DNA of 64,000 nucleotides. It comes from Liriodendron chinense. Lineage: Eukaryota > Streptophyta > Magnoliopsida > Magnoliales > Magnoliaceae. The position numbers were made by a program, and so were the translations under genes. The stretch covers positions 2,852,001-2,916,000 of the forward strand of contig PVNU02000424.1 of NCBI GenBank assembly GCA_003013855.2, in the 5' to 3' direction. Positions 1-13,002 of this stretch are shown piece after piece. The notes under the pieces were generated by a model. It saw nothing but the letters and a program-made list of their open reading frames with translations, was not told the DNA's origin and made no database searches. Each line of letters starts with the position of its first letter. The first letter of the stretch is position 1.

Positions 1-3000
1 GAAGACACCTTAAATAAGGCAAGGAAAAGCTTTTTCGCAACAAGATTCCATCTTGTAAGGTGTACCTGGCAGCTCGAAGTCGATTTTTTCTTGCAGCTTT
101 CTTGTCTTCTGGTAGGTATCCATCTCTGAGATAAAGGATGATAGGATCCATCCAGCATGGAGACGATTGTACTGATACAACTTGCTCAAGAGTCACATGG
201 TCGATACTCAAGTTCTGACGGTGCTCGATGGGGGTTGAAGGTGATAACTCCGATTCCGGTGCAGAAGCGAGTTTTGCCAAGGAATCGGCAAGTTGGTTCT
301 GTTCGCGAGGGATATGAATTATTTTATAAGTCTTTAGTTTGGCGAGCAAGATAAGGACACGAGACTTGTATAAGGCCATTCTTTCTTCTTTGGCTTCGAA
401 TTCGCCAAGAACTTGGTTGACAATGAGCTGGGAGTCGCTATGAATTATCAAATTCTGGACTGCGAGGACAACGGCCAATTCGAGGCCAACAATCAGAGCC
501 TCATATTCTGCTTCGTTATTAGAGACACGTGATTCGAAACGCAGAGCATATTGAAAATGCAACCCGTCGGGAGCCTATAAAATCAGGCCCGCTCCACTGC
601 CAGTGGCTCGCGACGACCCGTCCACGAAGAGCGACCAAGGAGGCTGGTCGCTGGTCATGACATTATCTTCAGAAGAATATGTAAATTCGGCGATGAAGTC
701 AGCCACGGCCTGGCCCTTGATTGCGGTCCTAGGACAGAATGAGATATCATGCTCACTGATCTCGACCGCCCATTTAGTTAAGCGCCCGGAAACCTCAGGT
801 TTTTGAAGGACTTGTCGTAGTGGATGATTTGTTGGTACTAAAATAGCATGGGCTTGAAAGTATGGTCGTAGTTTTCGAGCCGCCGTGACTAAGGCTAGGG
901 CCAGTTTCTCCATATCAGAATACCTAGTTTCTGCATCGACCATTGCTCGACTGATATAATAAACGGGCCTTTGCACCCCGGAATCCTCTCTTATTAAAGC
1001 GGCGCTAACGGCCGTGGAAGACACAAATAAATAAAGAATGAGTTACTCATGCGCTACAGGTTTAGATAAAATGGGGGGAGAGCTCATGTATTGCTTCAGT
1101 TGTTGAAAAGCTTCTTCACACTGAGGTGTCCACTTCCAATCAGACTTGGCCGTTGCACGAAGGAGTTTGAAGAAGGGCAAGCACTTGTCGGATGCTCGCG
1201 AGATGAACCTGTTCAATGATGCGATGCGACCAGCCAGACGCTGGACGTCCTTCAGAGTAACGGGGGATTTCATATCTATCAATGCTTTAATCTTTTCGGG
1301 ATTCGCCTCAATTCCACGCTGGCCAACCATGAACCCAAGAAATTTTCCTGTTGACACTCCAAACGCGCATTTTTCGGGGTTTAATTTCATTCGATACTTC
1401 CTCATCAGGTCAAAGGCTTCTCGAAGATCAGAAATGTGGCTATCTTCAACGATGCTTTTCACGAGCATATCGTCAACATACACTTCCATATTCCTACCGA
1501 TTTGAGCAGCGAACATTTTGTTGACAAGACGTTGATAAGTGGCCCCTGCATTTTTAAGACCGAACGGCATTACCTGGTAGCAATATAGTCCTCGATCTGT
1601 GATGAAGGCAGTATGCTGGCTATCAGGTGGATGCATCATAATCTGGTTGTAACCAGAATAAGCATCCATAAAGCTAAGGAGAGCATGTCCAGCTGTTGAG
1701 TCGACCAACTGATCGATCCGCGGTGTCGGAAAGCTATCTTTGGGACATGCTTTGTTCAAGTCTGAATAGTCGACGCACATCCTCCATTTGCCATTAGCTT
1801 TCCGAACGAGAACTACGTTTGCGACCCACTCTGGGTAGTCAACTTCCTTTATGAAATTAGCCGCGAGCAGCTTCTCAACTTCAGTTTTGATTGCCATTTA
1901 CCTTTCTGTAGTAAAGGCACGTCGACGCTGATGTACAGGTTTATGCTTCGGGTCAATGTTGAGACGATGTGCGATAACATTGGGATCAATGCCTGGCATA
2001 TCTTTATGAGACCAAGCAAACACATCCTTGTATTCGGTGAGGAAACGGATCAAATTTTCACGATGGTCAGTGGTCAAGGAGGACCCGATGTACACGATCT
2101 TAGATGGGTCGTCTTCGGTCAGGTGGACCGCCACTGTTTCCTCCCCCGGAGTTCCCGACTTCAGAGCATTTTCTCTCGGATCCAACAAGGTGGTTGAGGG
2201 AACGGGTGATCCTTGAGCTATTTCCATGACGGACGTCGCTTGAGCCGCCTTTCGATCTTGGAGGGCTATCTGGTAACAATACCGTGCCTCCTGCTGACTT
2301 CCTCGCACGACCCCGATGCCATTTGGGGTGGGAAATTTAACACACAGATATGAAGGGTGCAAGGCCGCTCCAACCTTTGTTAGAGACGGCCGCCCCAAAA
2401 TGGCGTTGTATGCTGATTTTCGATCCACGACGAGGAAGTTTACGAAGATGGTGGTCTTCGCTGGACTCTCTCCAAAAGTGACTGGGAGATCGATACTTCC
2501 TTCAGGTGTTACTACCTCTCCTCCAAAGCCGACAAGGGGGGTTGATACTGGCTTGAGGAGGCTTCTAGCGAGTGCCATCTTGTCGAAAGCCTCTAAATAC
2601 AGAATATCGGCTGAGCTACCTGTATCCACCATAATTCGATGAGTCAGATAATTTGATACCTTCAATGTGACTACGATAGAATCTTCATGAGGGAAGTGGA
2701 TTCCCGCTGCATCTTCGAGGGTGAAAGAAATTGGAGGATGGCTCGCTTTTGATGAGCTGGACGTCTGTTCCAGCCAATAGATTTGCTGGGGTTCTTTGGA
2801 CGCCTTCCGAGCGTATGCTTTTCTTGAAGCTTGAGAGTCACCCCCACAAGCTGGTCCCCCGACGATAGTGCGGATTTCTCCCGTGGGCTCAGCGTCCTCT
2901 TGGTTGGTTTGATGATGAGGTGGTTCCTTTTGGCGAGATGAGGTCTTCGCCCTTTCTGGTGATCGATTTTTACGAGCAACGTAATCTTGGAGATGGCCTT

Positions 3001-4408
3001 TTCGAATAAGGGCTTCGATATGGTCTCGTAAAGAGATGCAGTCCTGGGTCCTATGCCCGTGATCTTTGTGGAAGTAACAGAACTTACTCTTATCTCTCTT
3101 CTCGGGATCGGATTTGATCTTTGCAGGCCACTTCACATATGGCTTGTGTTTTATCTCCATTAGAACCTTTTCAGGAGACCGATTAAGAGGAGTGTAGTTA
3201 TGATATTTACTAGAGTAAGGCTTCCTGGGAGAACGATCGCGCTGATCACGACGGTATTTCTTATCTGTAGAAGTTCCTTCTGGCTTGCGTTTCTTACTTT
3301 GTACTCCATGGCGTGTCAATGCGACTTCTTTTGCATTGATATATTTCTGAGCTTTGGCTTGGAATTCCGCAATAGTTTTCGGTGGGCTTTTATCTAAGGC
3401 AAACCTGAATTTCTCGCTCGTTATTCCAGCGATGAGGGCTGTGAGACCCTTTTCTTCAGTGTAACCCTCAGTTTGAACGGCTTCGGCAGTGAACCGTACT
3501 GTGAACTCTTTTATTGTCTCCCCATGTTGCTGTTTCAGATTCATCAGATGGGAGGCTGGCTTCTTAATGCGAATACTTCCCATGAATTGAGAAAGAAATA
3601 TCTCCGATAATTGGGAAAAGGAACTGATGGAACGAGGCTTTAACCCCCGAAACCACGTACGAGCCGCTTCCTTCAATGTAAGGGGAAAAGCCCTACACAT
3701 GATTTCTGAACCATGTCCCTCCAACTCCATGAGGGACCTGTATGTTTCCAGATGTTCCAGAGGATCACCAATGCCTGTATACGGAGCGATAACAGGCGCT
3801 CGATACTTTCTGGGCAACGGGGCTTCCATGACCTCGCTAGTGAAGGGAGATTCAGATTGATGTATCGCCGCCATGACGGCAGATGGCCGATTTGCCTGGT
3901 ATCTCTGTTCCATGACATCAAAACGATCTTGGATTCTTTTGAGATCTCCTTCCCAAGGCAGGGTATAGCTAGACGTTTCGGCGGTGGAGCCTTGCGGTTG
4001 AGGTTGTCGAGACGAACTGGAATGTATAGAATGTGGAGACGGCACAGGGGGATGGCCGCCAAGTGGTGGGACCTGTGGTTCATCCATAGAATGTCTGGAA
4101 GCAACTGGTATGGGTGGCGGTGGTAACCCTTCGGAGGGTTGTCTTTGCGGTTCAGGGAAGTGCTGATCAAGCCGATTTGACAGCGCCTGAACTCCGGCGT
4201 TTAGAGTTAGGAGAGTGTTCCCGAGGAAACGTAGGACATCATCTTGATTTCCAGAGGCCTCCAATAATGGGTTTGTTGATGGCATATTTGGGGCTCCTTG
4301 AGGGATATCCGTCGGAACAGGTGGGAGGGCAGGTGCGGATTCCGTCTCATCAGGCGGAGGTGGTGCCTGCCTCGAAGTTGAAGGATGAACAGCCTTTTTA
4401 GGAGGCAT
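1..4408 (-). pseudogene. Element A gag-pol polyprotein, Ty3/gypsy Tat lineage, interrupted by three stops
   Basis: The gag-pol reading frame of an LTR retrotransposon, read right to left; integrase is cut off by the left edge. The start is set at the ATG at 4408-4406 (MPPKK), matching the second copy at 7019. Gag is proline-rich at its N-terminus. A zinc knuckle-like C-x2-H-x4-H-x4-C lies near residue 440-455 and the protease DTGSS near residue 590. Reverse transcriptase runs about 1897-1043 with catalytic FMDAYSGYNQ and YVDD both intact, followed by RNase H. The frame is continuous but broken by three stops, at about 1898-1900, 1043-1045 and 575-577. At the first two, the homologous codon in element B is CAA or CAG (Gln); at the third I infer Gln from the context. 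The YVDDMLVKS motif and the primer site point to the Tat/Retand lineage. Decay looks light and point-like, so the insertion may be relatively young. Confidence 0.93.
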
Positions 4409-4460
4409 CACCGAAGGATTTTGATCGGTGGTTAACACGATTGATTTTGACGATCAAGTC

Positions 4461-4479
4461 GTTCCCACAGACGGCGCCA
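4461..4479 (-). promoter_or_regulatory. Element A primer binding site
   Basis: On the minus strand this reads TGGCGCCGTCTGTGGGAAC, starting three bases after the LTR end. The TGG at its start pairs with a tRNA 3' CCA end. The identical block with one change (GCACC) is the primer site of element B at 6958-6976, which confirms its role. I cannot name the priming tRNA with confidence. Confidence 0.8.
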
Positions 4480-4482
4480 AAC

Positions 4483-4846
4483 TGTTAATGTCAGATTTTG
4501 TAACGAGATCCTCCGGCTTTTCTCCTTCACTCCAACAGGGATTTCCACCACCAGACCTGAAGCAAGACAGCAAATAAGGGTGGCTGGGGACCAGCCGTTA
4601 GCCCTCCGATGCTTAAGTTAGGCCACAGTAAGAAGAGAAACCAAGAAGAACAGGACCAGGATTGAATGATGTGTGCGTACCTGCTCTTAACGAAGCCACC
4701 TCTTTATATAGATCTGAGGCAATCCAGTTTGTTACGTAAGATGTTGAAATCCCGCTGATGTCGCATACGATACTGAGATCTTGCTAATTTCGTGGGATAA
4801 GATCCTATCTTTTGAGTCAGATCCAACTCAATGACTTATTTCAACA
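4483..4846 (-). repeat. Element A 5' LTR (minus strand), candidate boundaries
   Basis: The inner end is clear: on the plus strand it begins TGTTAATGTCAG three bases from the primer site. The outer end is a candidate, chosen because the minus strand there begins TGTTGAAATAAG, giving a TG...CA element of 364 bp. A TATA-like box (TATATAAAGA on the minus strand) lies at about 4701-4710. The partner LTR and the second target-site copy are off the left edge, so the outer boundary cannot be confirmed here. Confidence 0.55.
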
Positions 4847-5633
4847 ATCACGCCCTTTGATAGCAATCCCTTGAGATCCGGATCCATTTAGAGAAGATAA
4901 GCTCAAAAACCGACCTATACGGGCTGCCAGTAAGCGTGGTGATAGCGCTGATGTATCATGATAAACTGGAGGTCGTAGTTGGAGTCATAGCTTCCGAAAA
5001 GGAAGGAGACGCCCGTAGTTGGAGTCATAGCTTCCGAAAAGGAAGGAGACGCCGACGAGTCGGGGACCACCGAACTGGATATAGCCCTGCTTGGTGTCGC
5101 AGAGGGATTGGACAAACTGCTCGACGGGAATCGGGTGCTAGTACTGAAGGCTAAGAGATATTTCCGCAGGAAAGCTGCTCGCATATTAAAATGTGGTCGC
5201 GAGTCCAAGTACACACTTAGATGTAACGTCTTTCAACGACTTGTGAGAAGGTCTGCTCGCGAATCTAGTTTTGCCGTATTTGACTATCTATGACTCCTGA
5301 TTAGGTGAGCTCGATAGTCGAATGGACGTTCCACACTTATCCATTCTTAGACTCCCGAGCTTACGATCTCGAGAGTCGAACCCGCACTCCACTTTTACCC
5401 GTTCTGCGACTCTTGATCAGATGATCTCGAGGGCCAAATGAGCATTTCCACGTGAAATCTTATCTCCACCATTTTGCCTATAACACACCTATTTAATGCA
5501 GCATTTAAGGATGCAGCTCCTCGGAATCGATGTCGGTGAGAACATTAAGATAAAAAACTATTGTACGAAGAGCCGAGGACATATCTTATAAAATTTCTAA
5601 GCCAAGTTTTACCGACCACGGAACTTGGGGGGT
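4847..5633. other. Probable 3' internal remnant of element C, with tandem repeats
   Basis: No convincing gene. There is a perfect 40-bp tandem duplication at 4974-5013 and 5014-5053. Three imperfect units of about 58 bp begin with GACTC at 5292, 5350 and 5408. The stretch ends in a purine tract (GGAACTTGGGGGG, about 5620-5632) directly before a TG that starts an LTR. This is the usual position of a polypurine tract, so I read the region as the 3' end of element C's internal part. Short open frames exist on both strands but resemble nothing I know. Confidence 0.4.
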
Positions 5634-6271
5634 TGCAATTATGGGTAATTTTGAATATGTCCTCGAATGATGACGTGGAACGATCGTGATCGATGATATG
5701 AGGCCCACTTACGGTGGATGATAAAATATATAAGCAAAACTCTCCTCCGTTGTTTTCACCAAGGCATGAGACTTTAGAATTGGCCTCGCGCAGTAGTTAC
5801 GCTTCTTAAATTGACATACCAGGATTCTACCGAGGATATCTCCTCGGTACATTGAAGAATTCTATAGAGCTAGTACCGCCTCTGGGCGCTTTTGGCAATT
5901 CGGTATTTCACAGAATATATGTCCTCGGTCTCAGGAGATCTCAGTCTTAAGTCTTAGCGCTTGTCAGAGAATGTCCATTTCATCTGAGTAGTCAAGACTG
6001 CAGACCCCTAGTGCTCAATATATCAGGAGCACCGCATATCATCACATGAAGATAACTATGACCACCTGATTTGGCGGGATCTCAAGCATGTTATCACGAG
6101 TTCATCCTAATCGAGAAAAATCATATGGAAAGGACACCGTCTATATGGAAATTTCAAAATGACACCAACGGATATATCGCCATGGGTTATGAACGCCCCA
6201 TGAGCTCACATTATTTATAAAAGGACCATACCGCATTCTCTTCAGGTATGCAACTTTTTTACAATCAATGG
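5634..6271 (+). repeat. Element C LTR, left part (split by element B)
   Basis: An LTR beginning TGCAATTATGGG just after a polypurine tract. It has a TATA-like box (TTTATAAAAGG) at about 6214-6224. The left part stops exactly where element B starts. The right part resumes after B's second target-site copy at 16254. There the sequence GACTTAAGCATCAGAGGG resembles B's own CTAACTTAGGCATCGGAGGG in the R/U5 region, which supports a Tat-type LTR. Confidence 0.65.
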
Positions 6272-6954
6272 TGTTGTACAATAGATTTGGTCGAAGGTAT
6301 TCGTGATCGAATAACTCTCAAGCAGATCCATATGGTTCATATACAACATGCGAGAGCCTCCTAGATATTATAAATTGTGAGCAAACAAATATAATATATC
6401 GTTTAGCGAGCCGAGTTGGGCGCATCCCACAATTTCAGGAAGTCTGCTCACAAGCCAATCGCCATTCATATCTGATCAACCTTGGTCGCCAGTCGTTTGG
6501 TGGGGACGTCTCCTAGGTCATAGTCTCGGCAGCCCATATAGCTCATGAGTTGGCCCAGATTACAGGCTTGCTTGGGTTCGTTTCTACTCATAAGTCCCAG
6601 ATTAAATGGGATCTCCATCAAAGAACGTAATCAGTTAGGTGTCTAATCTGATAAGATAGCACCTTATCCCTTGAAGTCAGGAAGATCTCAACAGCCTACG
6701 TGACGGACTAATCCATCTGGACCTAAATAAATAGATGGCCGATGGATGAGAAAGGTACACAACATCTTAATTCACATTTCACACTTCATCTTACTTTCAA
6801 GCCTATCTCTAACTTAGGCATCGGAGGGCTAACAGCCGAGGGCTGGCCACCCTTAATTTCTCTCTTTGATTTTCAGGTGAGGAGAAGGGATTCATCTTCA
6901 AGAAAACCCTGCATTTGGGAGGAGGGAATCTGTGATCATAATTTGACGTCAACA
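6272..6954 (+). repeat. Element B 5' LTR
   Basis: Starts TGTTGTACAATAG and ends GACGTCAACA, three bases before the primer site. A TATA-like AT-rich stretch (CTAAATAAATAG) lies at about 6722-6733. The conserved Tat-type R/U5 phrase CTTAGGCATCGGAGGG follows at about 6815-6830. It pairs with 15570-16248. Confidence 0.92.
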
Positions 6955-6957
6955 GAT

Positions 6958-6976
6958 TGGCACCGTCTGTGGGAAC
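6958..6976 (+). promoter_or_regulatory. Element B primer binding site
   Basis: TGGCACCGTCTGTGGGAAC. It is identical to element A's primer site except for one G-to-A change at a former CpG (GCGCC to GCACC). Confidence 0.8.
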
Positions 6977-7018
6977 CGAAGTTCAATACGTTCTCACCAT
7001 TAATTCTTACCTCCCATT

Positions 7019-10000
7019 ATGCCTCCTAAGAAGATGAATCATCCTTCTACCTCAAGGCAAAAATTACCTACGGCAAAAGTTCCTAAACCAAATCTAAATC
7101 TCCCTCATTCTGCACCAAGAATTCCCCCAACGCAGCCTAATCCGCTTGATCCTATACCCTAAAATATGTTCCAGGATATATCTAGTGTCTTTGACGGTAT
7201 TATACGCTTTATAGGAGATACCCTCCTTACTCTCCAAGAAGGATTCCAAACCCTCTCTAATTGGTTTGATCAACACTTTCTCAACCACAACAAGCTCCAG
7301 AAGGACCACTGTTACAACCTACACCTGCGACTTCCAGACATTCCCAGGCAAACCTCAAGCCCAGCAAAATCCTCCTCCAAACCGCGTCTCTCGTGGCAAT
7401 TAAATCCCGATCCAACGGCCGCAATCTATCCACTTTAGTGCCTTCTGGCAATGCCAACCTAAAGAACCTGACGCAGAAACGTCCAGTTATACTTTACCCT
7501 GGGAGGGAGACCTCAAAAGAATTGATGATCGTTTTGCTGATATTGAACAACGATATCAATCCAACCTCCAGGCCTCACTCTCGCATCAATCCATCAAGTT
7601 GAACCTCCCTTTACTCGTGAGGTAATGGAGGCCCCTCTAGCTAATAAGTATCGAACACCTAGCATTGTTTCATATACCCGTATCAGTGATCCCCTTGAAC
7701 ACTTGAAGACGTATAGATCTCTCATGGAGCTAAAATGATATAGCCCAGAAATTATTTGCAGGGCTTTCTCCTTAACCTTGAAGGACGCGGCGCGTACCTG
7801 CTTCCGTGGTCTGAAGCCTTAGTTCATAAAGTCCTTTTCTCAATTATCAGATCTTTTCCTTTCTCAGTTCATGGGAAGTATTCACACCAAAAAAACCCGC
7901 ATCCCATCTGTCAGATCTGAAGCAACAATGATTAAAGAATTCATAGTTTGGTTTACAGTGGAAAGCAGTCCAAATGGAGGGCTATACAGAAGACAAAGGC
8001 CATACTACCCTTATAGCAGGAATTACGAGCGAAAGGTTCTGGTTTTCCTTGGATAAAAATCCTCCTAAAATCATGACTAAATTTCAAGCCAAAGCTAAAA
8101 AAATATATTAATGCTGAAGAAGTAGCCTTGGCTCATCAAGGCATTAAGGGAAAGAAATGAGATTTTGAAGAAATCTCTCCATTCGATAGAAAATATTGAC
8201 GCGATCGACGAGATCATTCTCCTAAGAAGTCCTATAGTGAAAAATATAGCAATTATACACCCCTCAATTGGTCTTCAGAAAAGGTACTAATGGAGATCAA
8301 GCATAAATCTTATGTTAAATGGCCTCCAAGAATCAAATCAAATCCGGAGAAAAGAGATAAGAGGAAGTTCTGCGAATTCCATAAAGACCATGGGCATAAC
8401 ACCCAAGACTGCATAAGGATCAGATAGAAACTCTCATTCGAAGGGGACATCTTCGGGATTATGTTGCACGACAAGATCTCTCGCCCAAAGAATCCAATGC
8501 CCCAACGCATCATGGAAATCAGGCGCGGGGGCAGAAATCGCCGCAACACCGTCCTTCGCAAGAAAATTAATGTCGAACCTGCAGGCGAAATTCGAACCAT
8601 CGTCGACGGTCTAGCTTGTGGAGCAAATTCTCAAGCCTCAAGGAAAGCTTACGCTCGCAAAGCGTACCAGAAGCCTCAACATATTTACTTGATGGAAAAA
8701 TCATCCAGCTCGTCAAGTCCAAGCCATCAACCAATCTCTTTCTCTCATGAAGACGCTGAAGGAATCCACTTCCCTCATGAGGACTCCATTGTGGTAACAT
8801 TAAAAGTATTAAATTACTTATCGTATTATATTAGATACATGTAGCTCTGCAAACGTCCTTTATCTTGAAGCTTTTAGCAAAATGACTCTCGCTAAAAATC
8901 TACTCAAGCCAATCTCCACTCCCTTCGTCGATTTTGGGGGCGAGGTGGTTACACCAGAGGGAAGTATCGACCTCCCTGTTACTTTTAGCAAAGCCCCAAC
9001 AAAGGTCACAATTTTTATCAACTTCCTCGTGGTTGATAAAAAATCTGCGTATAATGCTATCCTAGGCCGACCGTCGCTCACCAAGATAGGAGAAGCTCTA
9101 CATCCCCTTTACTTGTGTATCAAGTTTCCCACTCCGAACAGAGTTGGGACATTTCAAGGGAACTAAAAGGAGGTTCGAGCATGCTATGAAATCACAATTC
9201 AAGATCGGAGGAACACCCAAGCGGCTCCTATTATGACAATTTTAAGAGATTCAACAGGCCCTCCAATCGCAACAGCATTGGACCCAAGGGAGGATACACA
9301 TTAAGTAGGAGCTTCCGGAGAAGAAATAATCGAAATCCTATTATTTAAGGATGATCCTTCCAAAAAGGTTCATATTGGATCATCTCTGGATTCTATCTTA
9401 CGAGCCTGCCTGACCAGCTTTTTGGTCGATTATCAAGACGTGTTCGCCTGGTCTCATAAAGACATGCCAGGTATCGACTAAAAGTTGTTGTGTCATCATT
9501 TGAATGTTCACTCAAAATTTAAACCCGTCCATCAGCATCAATGAGCATTCACAGCCAAAAGGCAAATGATTATAAAAACAGAAGTCGACAAATTATTAAC
9601 CGTCGATTTTATCGAAGAAATCGATTATCCTGAATGAGTGGCGAATGCCATTTTCATTTGCAAGGTGAATGGTAAGTGGAGAATGCGCGTTGATTATTCC
9701 GATCTGAACAAAGCATGCCCAAAGGACAGTTTCCCAACTCCTCGTATCGACCAATTAGTTGATTCAACAACTGGACATGCTCTACTCAGCTTCATGGATG
9801 CTTACTCTAGTTACAACAAGATTATGATGCATTCACCTGGTAATGGGAATACTGCCTTCATTATTGATCGCAGTCTCTATTGATATAAAGTAATGCCGTT
9901 CGGTCTTAAGAATGCCGAGGCTACTTACTAACGCCTAGTCAACAAGATGTTTGTAGCACAAATTGAAATGAATATGGAAGTATATGTCGACAATATGATC

Positions 10001-12536
10001 GTAAAAAGTATTATGGACGATGATCATCTCACAGACCTCAGATAAGCATTCGATCTGATGAGAAGATATCAGATGAAGCTGAACCCAGAGAAGTGCGCTT
10101 TCAGAGTTTCTGCTGGAAAGTTCCTTGGGTTTATGGTCGGTCAAAGGCGAATCGAGAAGAACCCTAAAAAGATTAAAGCCTTGACAGAAATGAAATCTCC
10201 CTCCACCATCAAAGAGGTCCAACGATTGGCTAGGCAAATTGCATCTTTAAACAGGTTTATTTCAAGTGCCTCTGATAAATTCCTTCCCTTCTTCAAATTA
10301 CTTTGCGACTACAAAATCTGACTGGGCATGGACCCAATAATGTGAAGAAGCGTTTCAGCAACTGAAAAAATATATGGGGCACTTCCCATTCTATCAAAAC
10401 CTATTCCACATGAGCAGCTTTTTCTTTATTTATCTGTATTTGCCACAGCCGTTAGTGCCGCCTTAATAAGAGAATATTCCAGGGTGCAGAAACCATTTTA
10501 TTATATTAGTCGCGCTATGGTGGATGCTGAAACTAGATATTCCGACATAGAGAAACTTGCTCTCGCATTAGTGGTCGCAGCAAGGAAACTGCGACCTTAT
10601 TTTCAAGCTCATCCTATAATGGTCCTTACAAACCAGCCTTTGAGACAAATTCTCCAAAAACCTGAAGTATCTGGGCGATTAACTAAGTGGGCAATCGAAC
10701 TTAGCGAGCATGACATTACCTTCTGCTCACGAACTGCTGTCAAGGGACAAACCGTAGCGGACTTCCTCGACAAATTTACATATTCAACACCATATTTTAC
10801 CGAAACTACTCCTACAAGCAAGCAACCATCTTGGTCGCTCTTTGTAGACGGGTCCTCGTGTTCATCTGGAAGCGGAGCTAGATTGATCTTCGTTGCAGTC
10901 CGATGAATTACAGTTTAAATATGCTTTACGCTTTGATTTTCATGCATCAAACAATGAAGCAGAGTACGAAGCTTTGATCGTTGGCCTTCAACTTGCTAAT
11001 ATCCTTGCAATAAAGTCTTTACTCATCTACAATGACTCGCAGCTCATCGTTAATTAACTGACGAGTTCGACACGAAGGAAGACAGAATGTCTTTATACAA
11101 ATCTAAAGTATTGATTTTACTCGCCAAACTCGACAAATACGAAATAATCCATATCCCTCGTGGAAAAAAATAAATTGGCCGATTCTTTAGTAAAGTTGGC
11201 TTTAGTAGCAGAGTCTGATTTAACCAGGGCTGTTCCGATTGAAAACCTCTCTGCACCAAGTATTGACTAAGTAATAGCCGAGCAGATCCTCACAATACAC
11301 TCTTCTCCATGTTGGATGGATCCTATCATCTGTTATCTCCAGAGCAGATTACTTCCAGATGATAAAAAGTTGGCCAAATAGATTTATTATCGTGTTGCCA
11401 TGTATATTTTGCAAGATGGTATCTTATTAAAAATGAGCTTTACTTTTCCGTATCTAAGGTGTCTTCATCCAGAAGAAGTTAAATGCGTTATATATAAGAT
11501 ACACCAGGGGGCATGTGATAACCATCCCAAAGGGCGATCATTGGCTTACAAAGCCATAAGGAAAGGTCATTATTGGCCCACCATGAAAGCAGATATCATC
11601 AAATTTTCAAAGAAATGTGATAAATGTCAGCGTTACTCTCCGGTTCCTCATGTACCATCTGAGCAAATGACACCAATGGATGGCCCCTGGCCTTTCGATC
11701 AATGGGGAGTTGATATAATTGGGCCATTACCCATGGCAAAATGACAAAACAGGTTCGCAATTGTGGCCGTCGATTATTTCACCAAAAGGATCGAAGCAGA
11801 ACCTTTAACTACCATTACCGAAAAGCAAACCACTAAATTCATATGGAGGAATATTGTGTGCCGTTTCAGACTTTCCCATACCATAATTTCTAACAATGGA
11901 AGACAGTTCGATAATGCTGCATTTTCAAAATTTTGTGAGAAATGGAAGATACGCCATGTACGAACCTCCCCATATCATCCTCAAGCCAACGGCCAAGTAG
12001 AGGCGGTCAATAAGATTATCAAACATCATTTAAAGACCAAGCTTAACGAGTGTAAAGGTGTGTGGCCAGAAAGCCTACCCGAAGTCTTGTGGGCTTATAG
12101 GACAACAACTTGTACACCGACGGGAGAAACCCCTTTCTCTCTGGAATTTGGCATTGAAGTAGTGGTCCCAGTAGAAGTTAAAATACCCACCTACCGAGTG
12201 GAACACTACCAGTCAACCGATAATGAGGAAAGCCTAAGACTTCATCTTGATCTTCTAGAAGAAAAAAGGGACATGTCTCGACTCCGAGCAGCGTCTTACC
12301 AACAGCATATAGCCCGATATCACGACTTGAAAATCAAGCGTAGGACTTTCCAAGTCAGCGATCTGGTGCTCAGACAGAATATCGGAATGGCTACTCGATC
12401 ACTGGATCCTAACTGGGAAGGCCCATATTGAGTTATCAAAGTTGTTTGACCAGGTAGCTATTATCTAGAAGATATGTGAGCAAGGCCCCTGCGTCGCCCT
12501 TGGCATGCGGAGCATCTACTCCGATATTTCCCCTGA
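7019..12536 (+). pseudogene. Element B gag-pol polyprotein, heavily decayed
   Basis: The start ATG at 7019 opens MPPKK, the same as in element A. Many stops and frameshifts follow. Recognisable parts in order: gag (about 7019-8640), protease-region homology with a displaced DTG-like segment (about 8700-9170), reverse transcriptase (about 9560-10310), RNase H (about 10380-11200), H-H-C-C zinc finger (HQGACDNH...CDKC, about 11500-11640), integrase core and C-terminus (about 11690-12536, ending near HAEHL). Two catalytic acids are lost. The reverse transcriptase YVDD reads YVDN at about 9983-9994. The second integrase aspartate reads N in SNNGRQFDN at about 11890. Both fit GAY-to-AAY transitions. 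The element cannot be autonomous. Confidence 0.92.
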
Positions 12537-13002
12537 ACTGGTATACGGAGCATCTACTCTAATATTTTTCTTGAAGCATTCATGTAATGAACACATGAAT
12601 CATATCCAATAAAGATGATTTTTTCATTCTAGTCCATCGACTACGAATCAATCCAACTTGGTCGATACTCCTATTTCTAAGGACCCGAATAGCCCTGGAG
12701 AGGATAGTTAACATTCTCTCGACCAAAAAGTTCTGTTTATCGCAGAACTAAAGACTCGGTTGATAGATCAATCTATCTCTATGTGGACATAGCCACCAAG
12801 GCCTCCCTGACTGAGCCCAACTCATTTACATGAGTTGAGTAATGACATATTCAAGCATAATTCATTCCCATAAATTAGAACAACTAAAAGAGAAGTCAAA
12901 ATGATTCTTTTCATTAAGATTCATATGATGATTCAATTACAAAAACACTTAATTGTTTTATATGAAAAGATAAAGAAGAGATCAAGATTAGTCTTCAGCT
13001 GC

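Noticed and set aside
1898..1900. Programmed readthrough stop between protease and reverse transcriptase in element A
   Set aside because: The homologous codon in element B is CAA, two further stops of the same type occur downstream, and the place is not a gag-pol boundary, so simple mutation is more likely.
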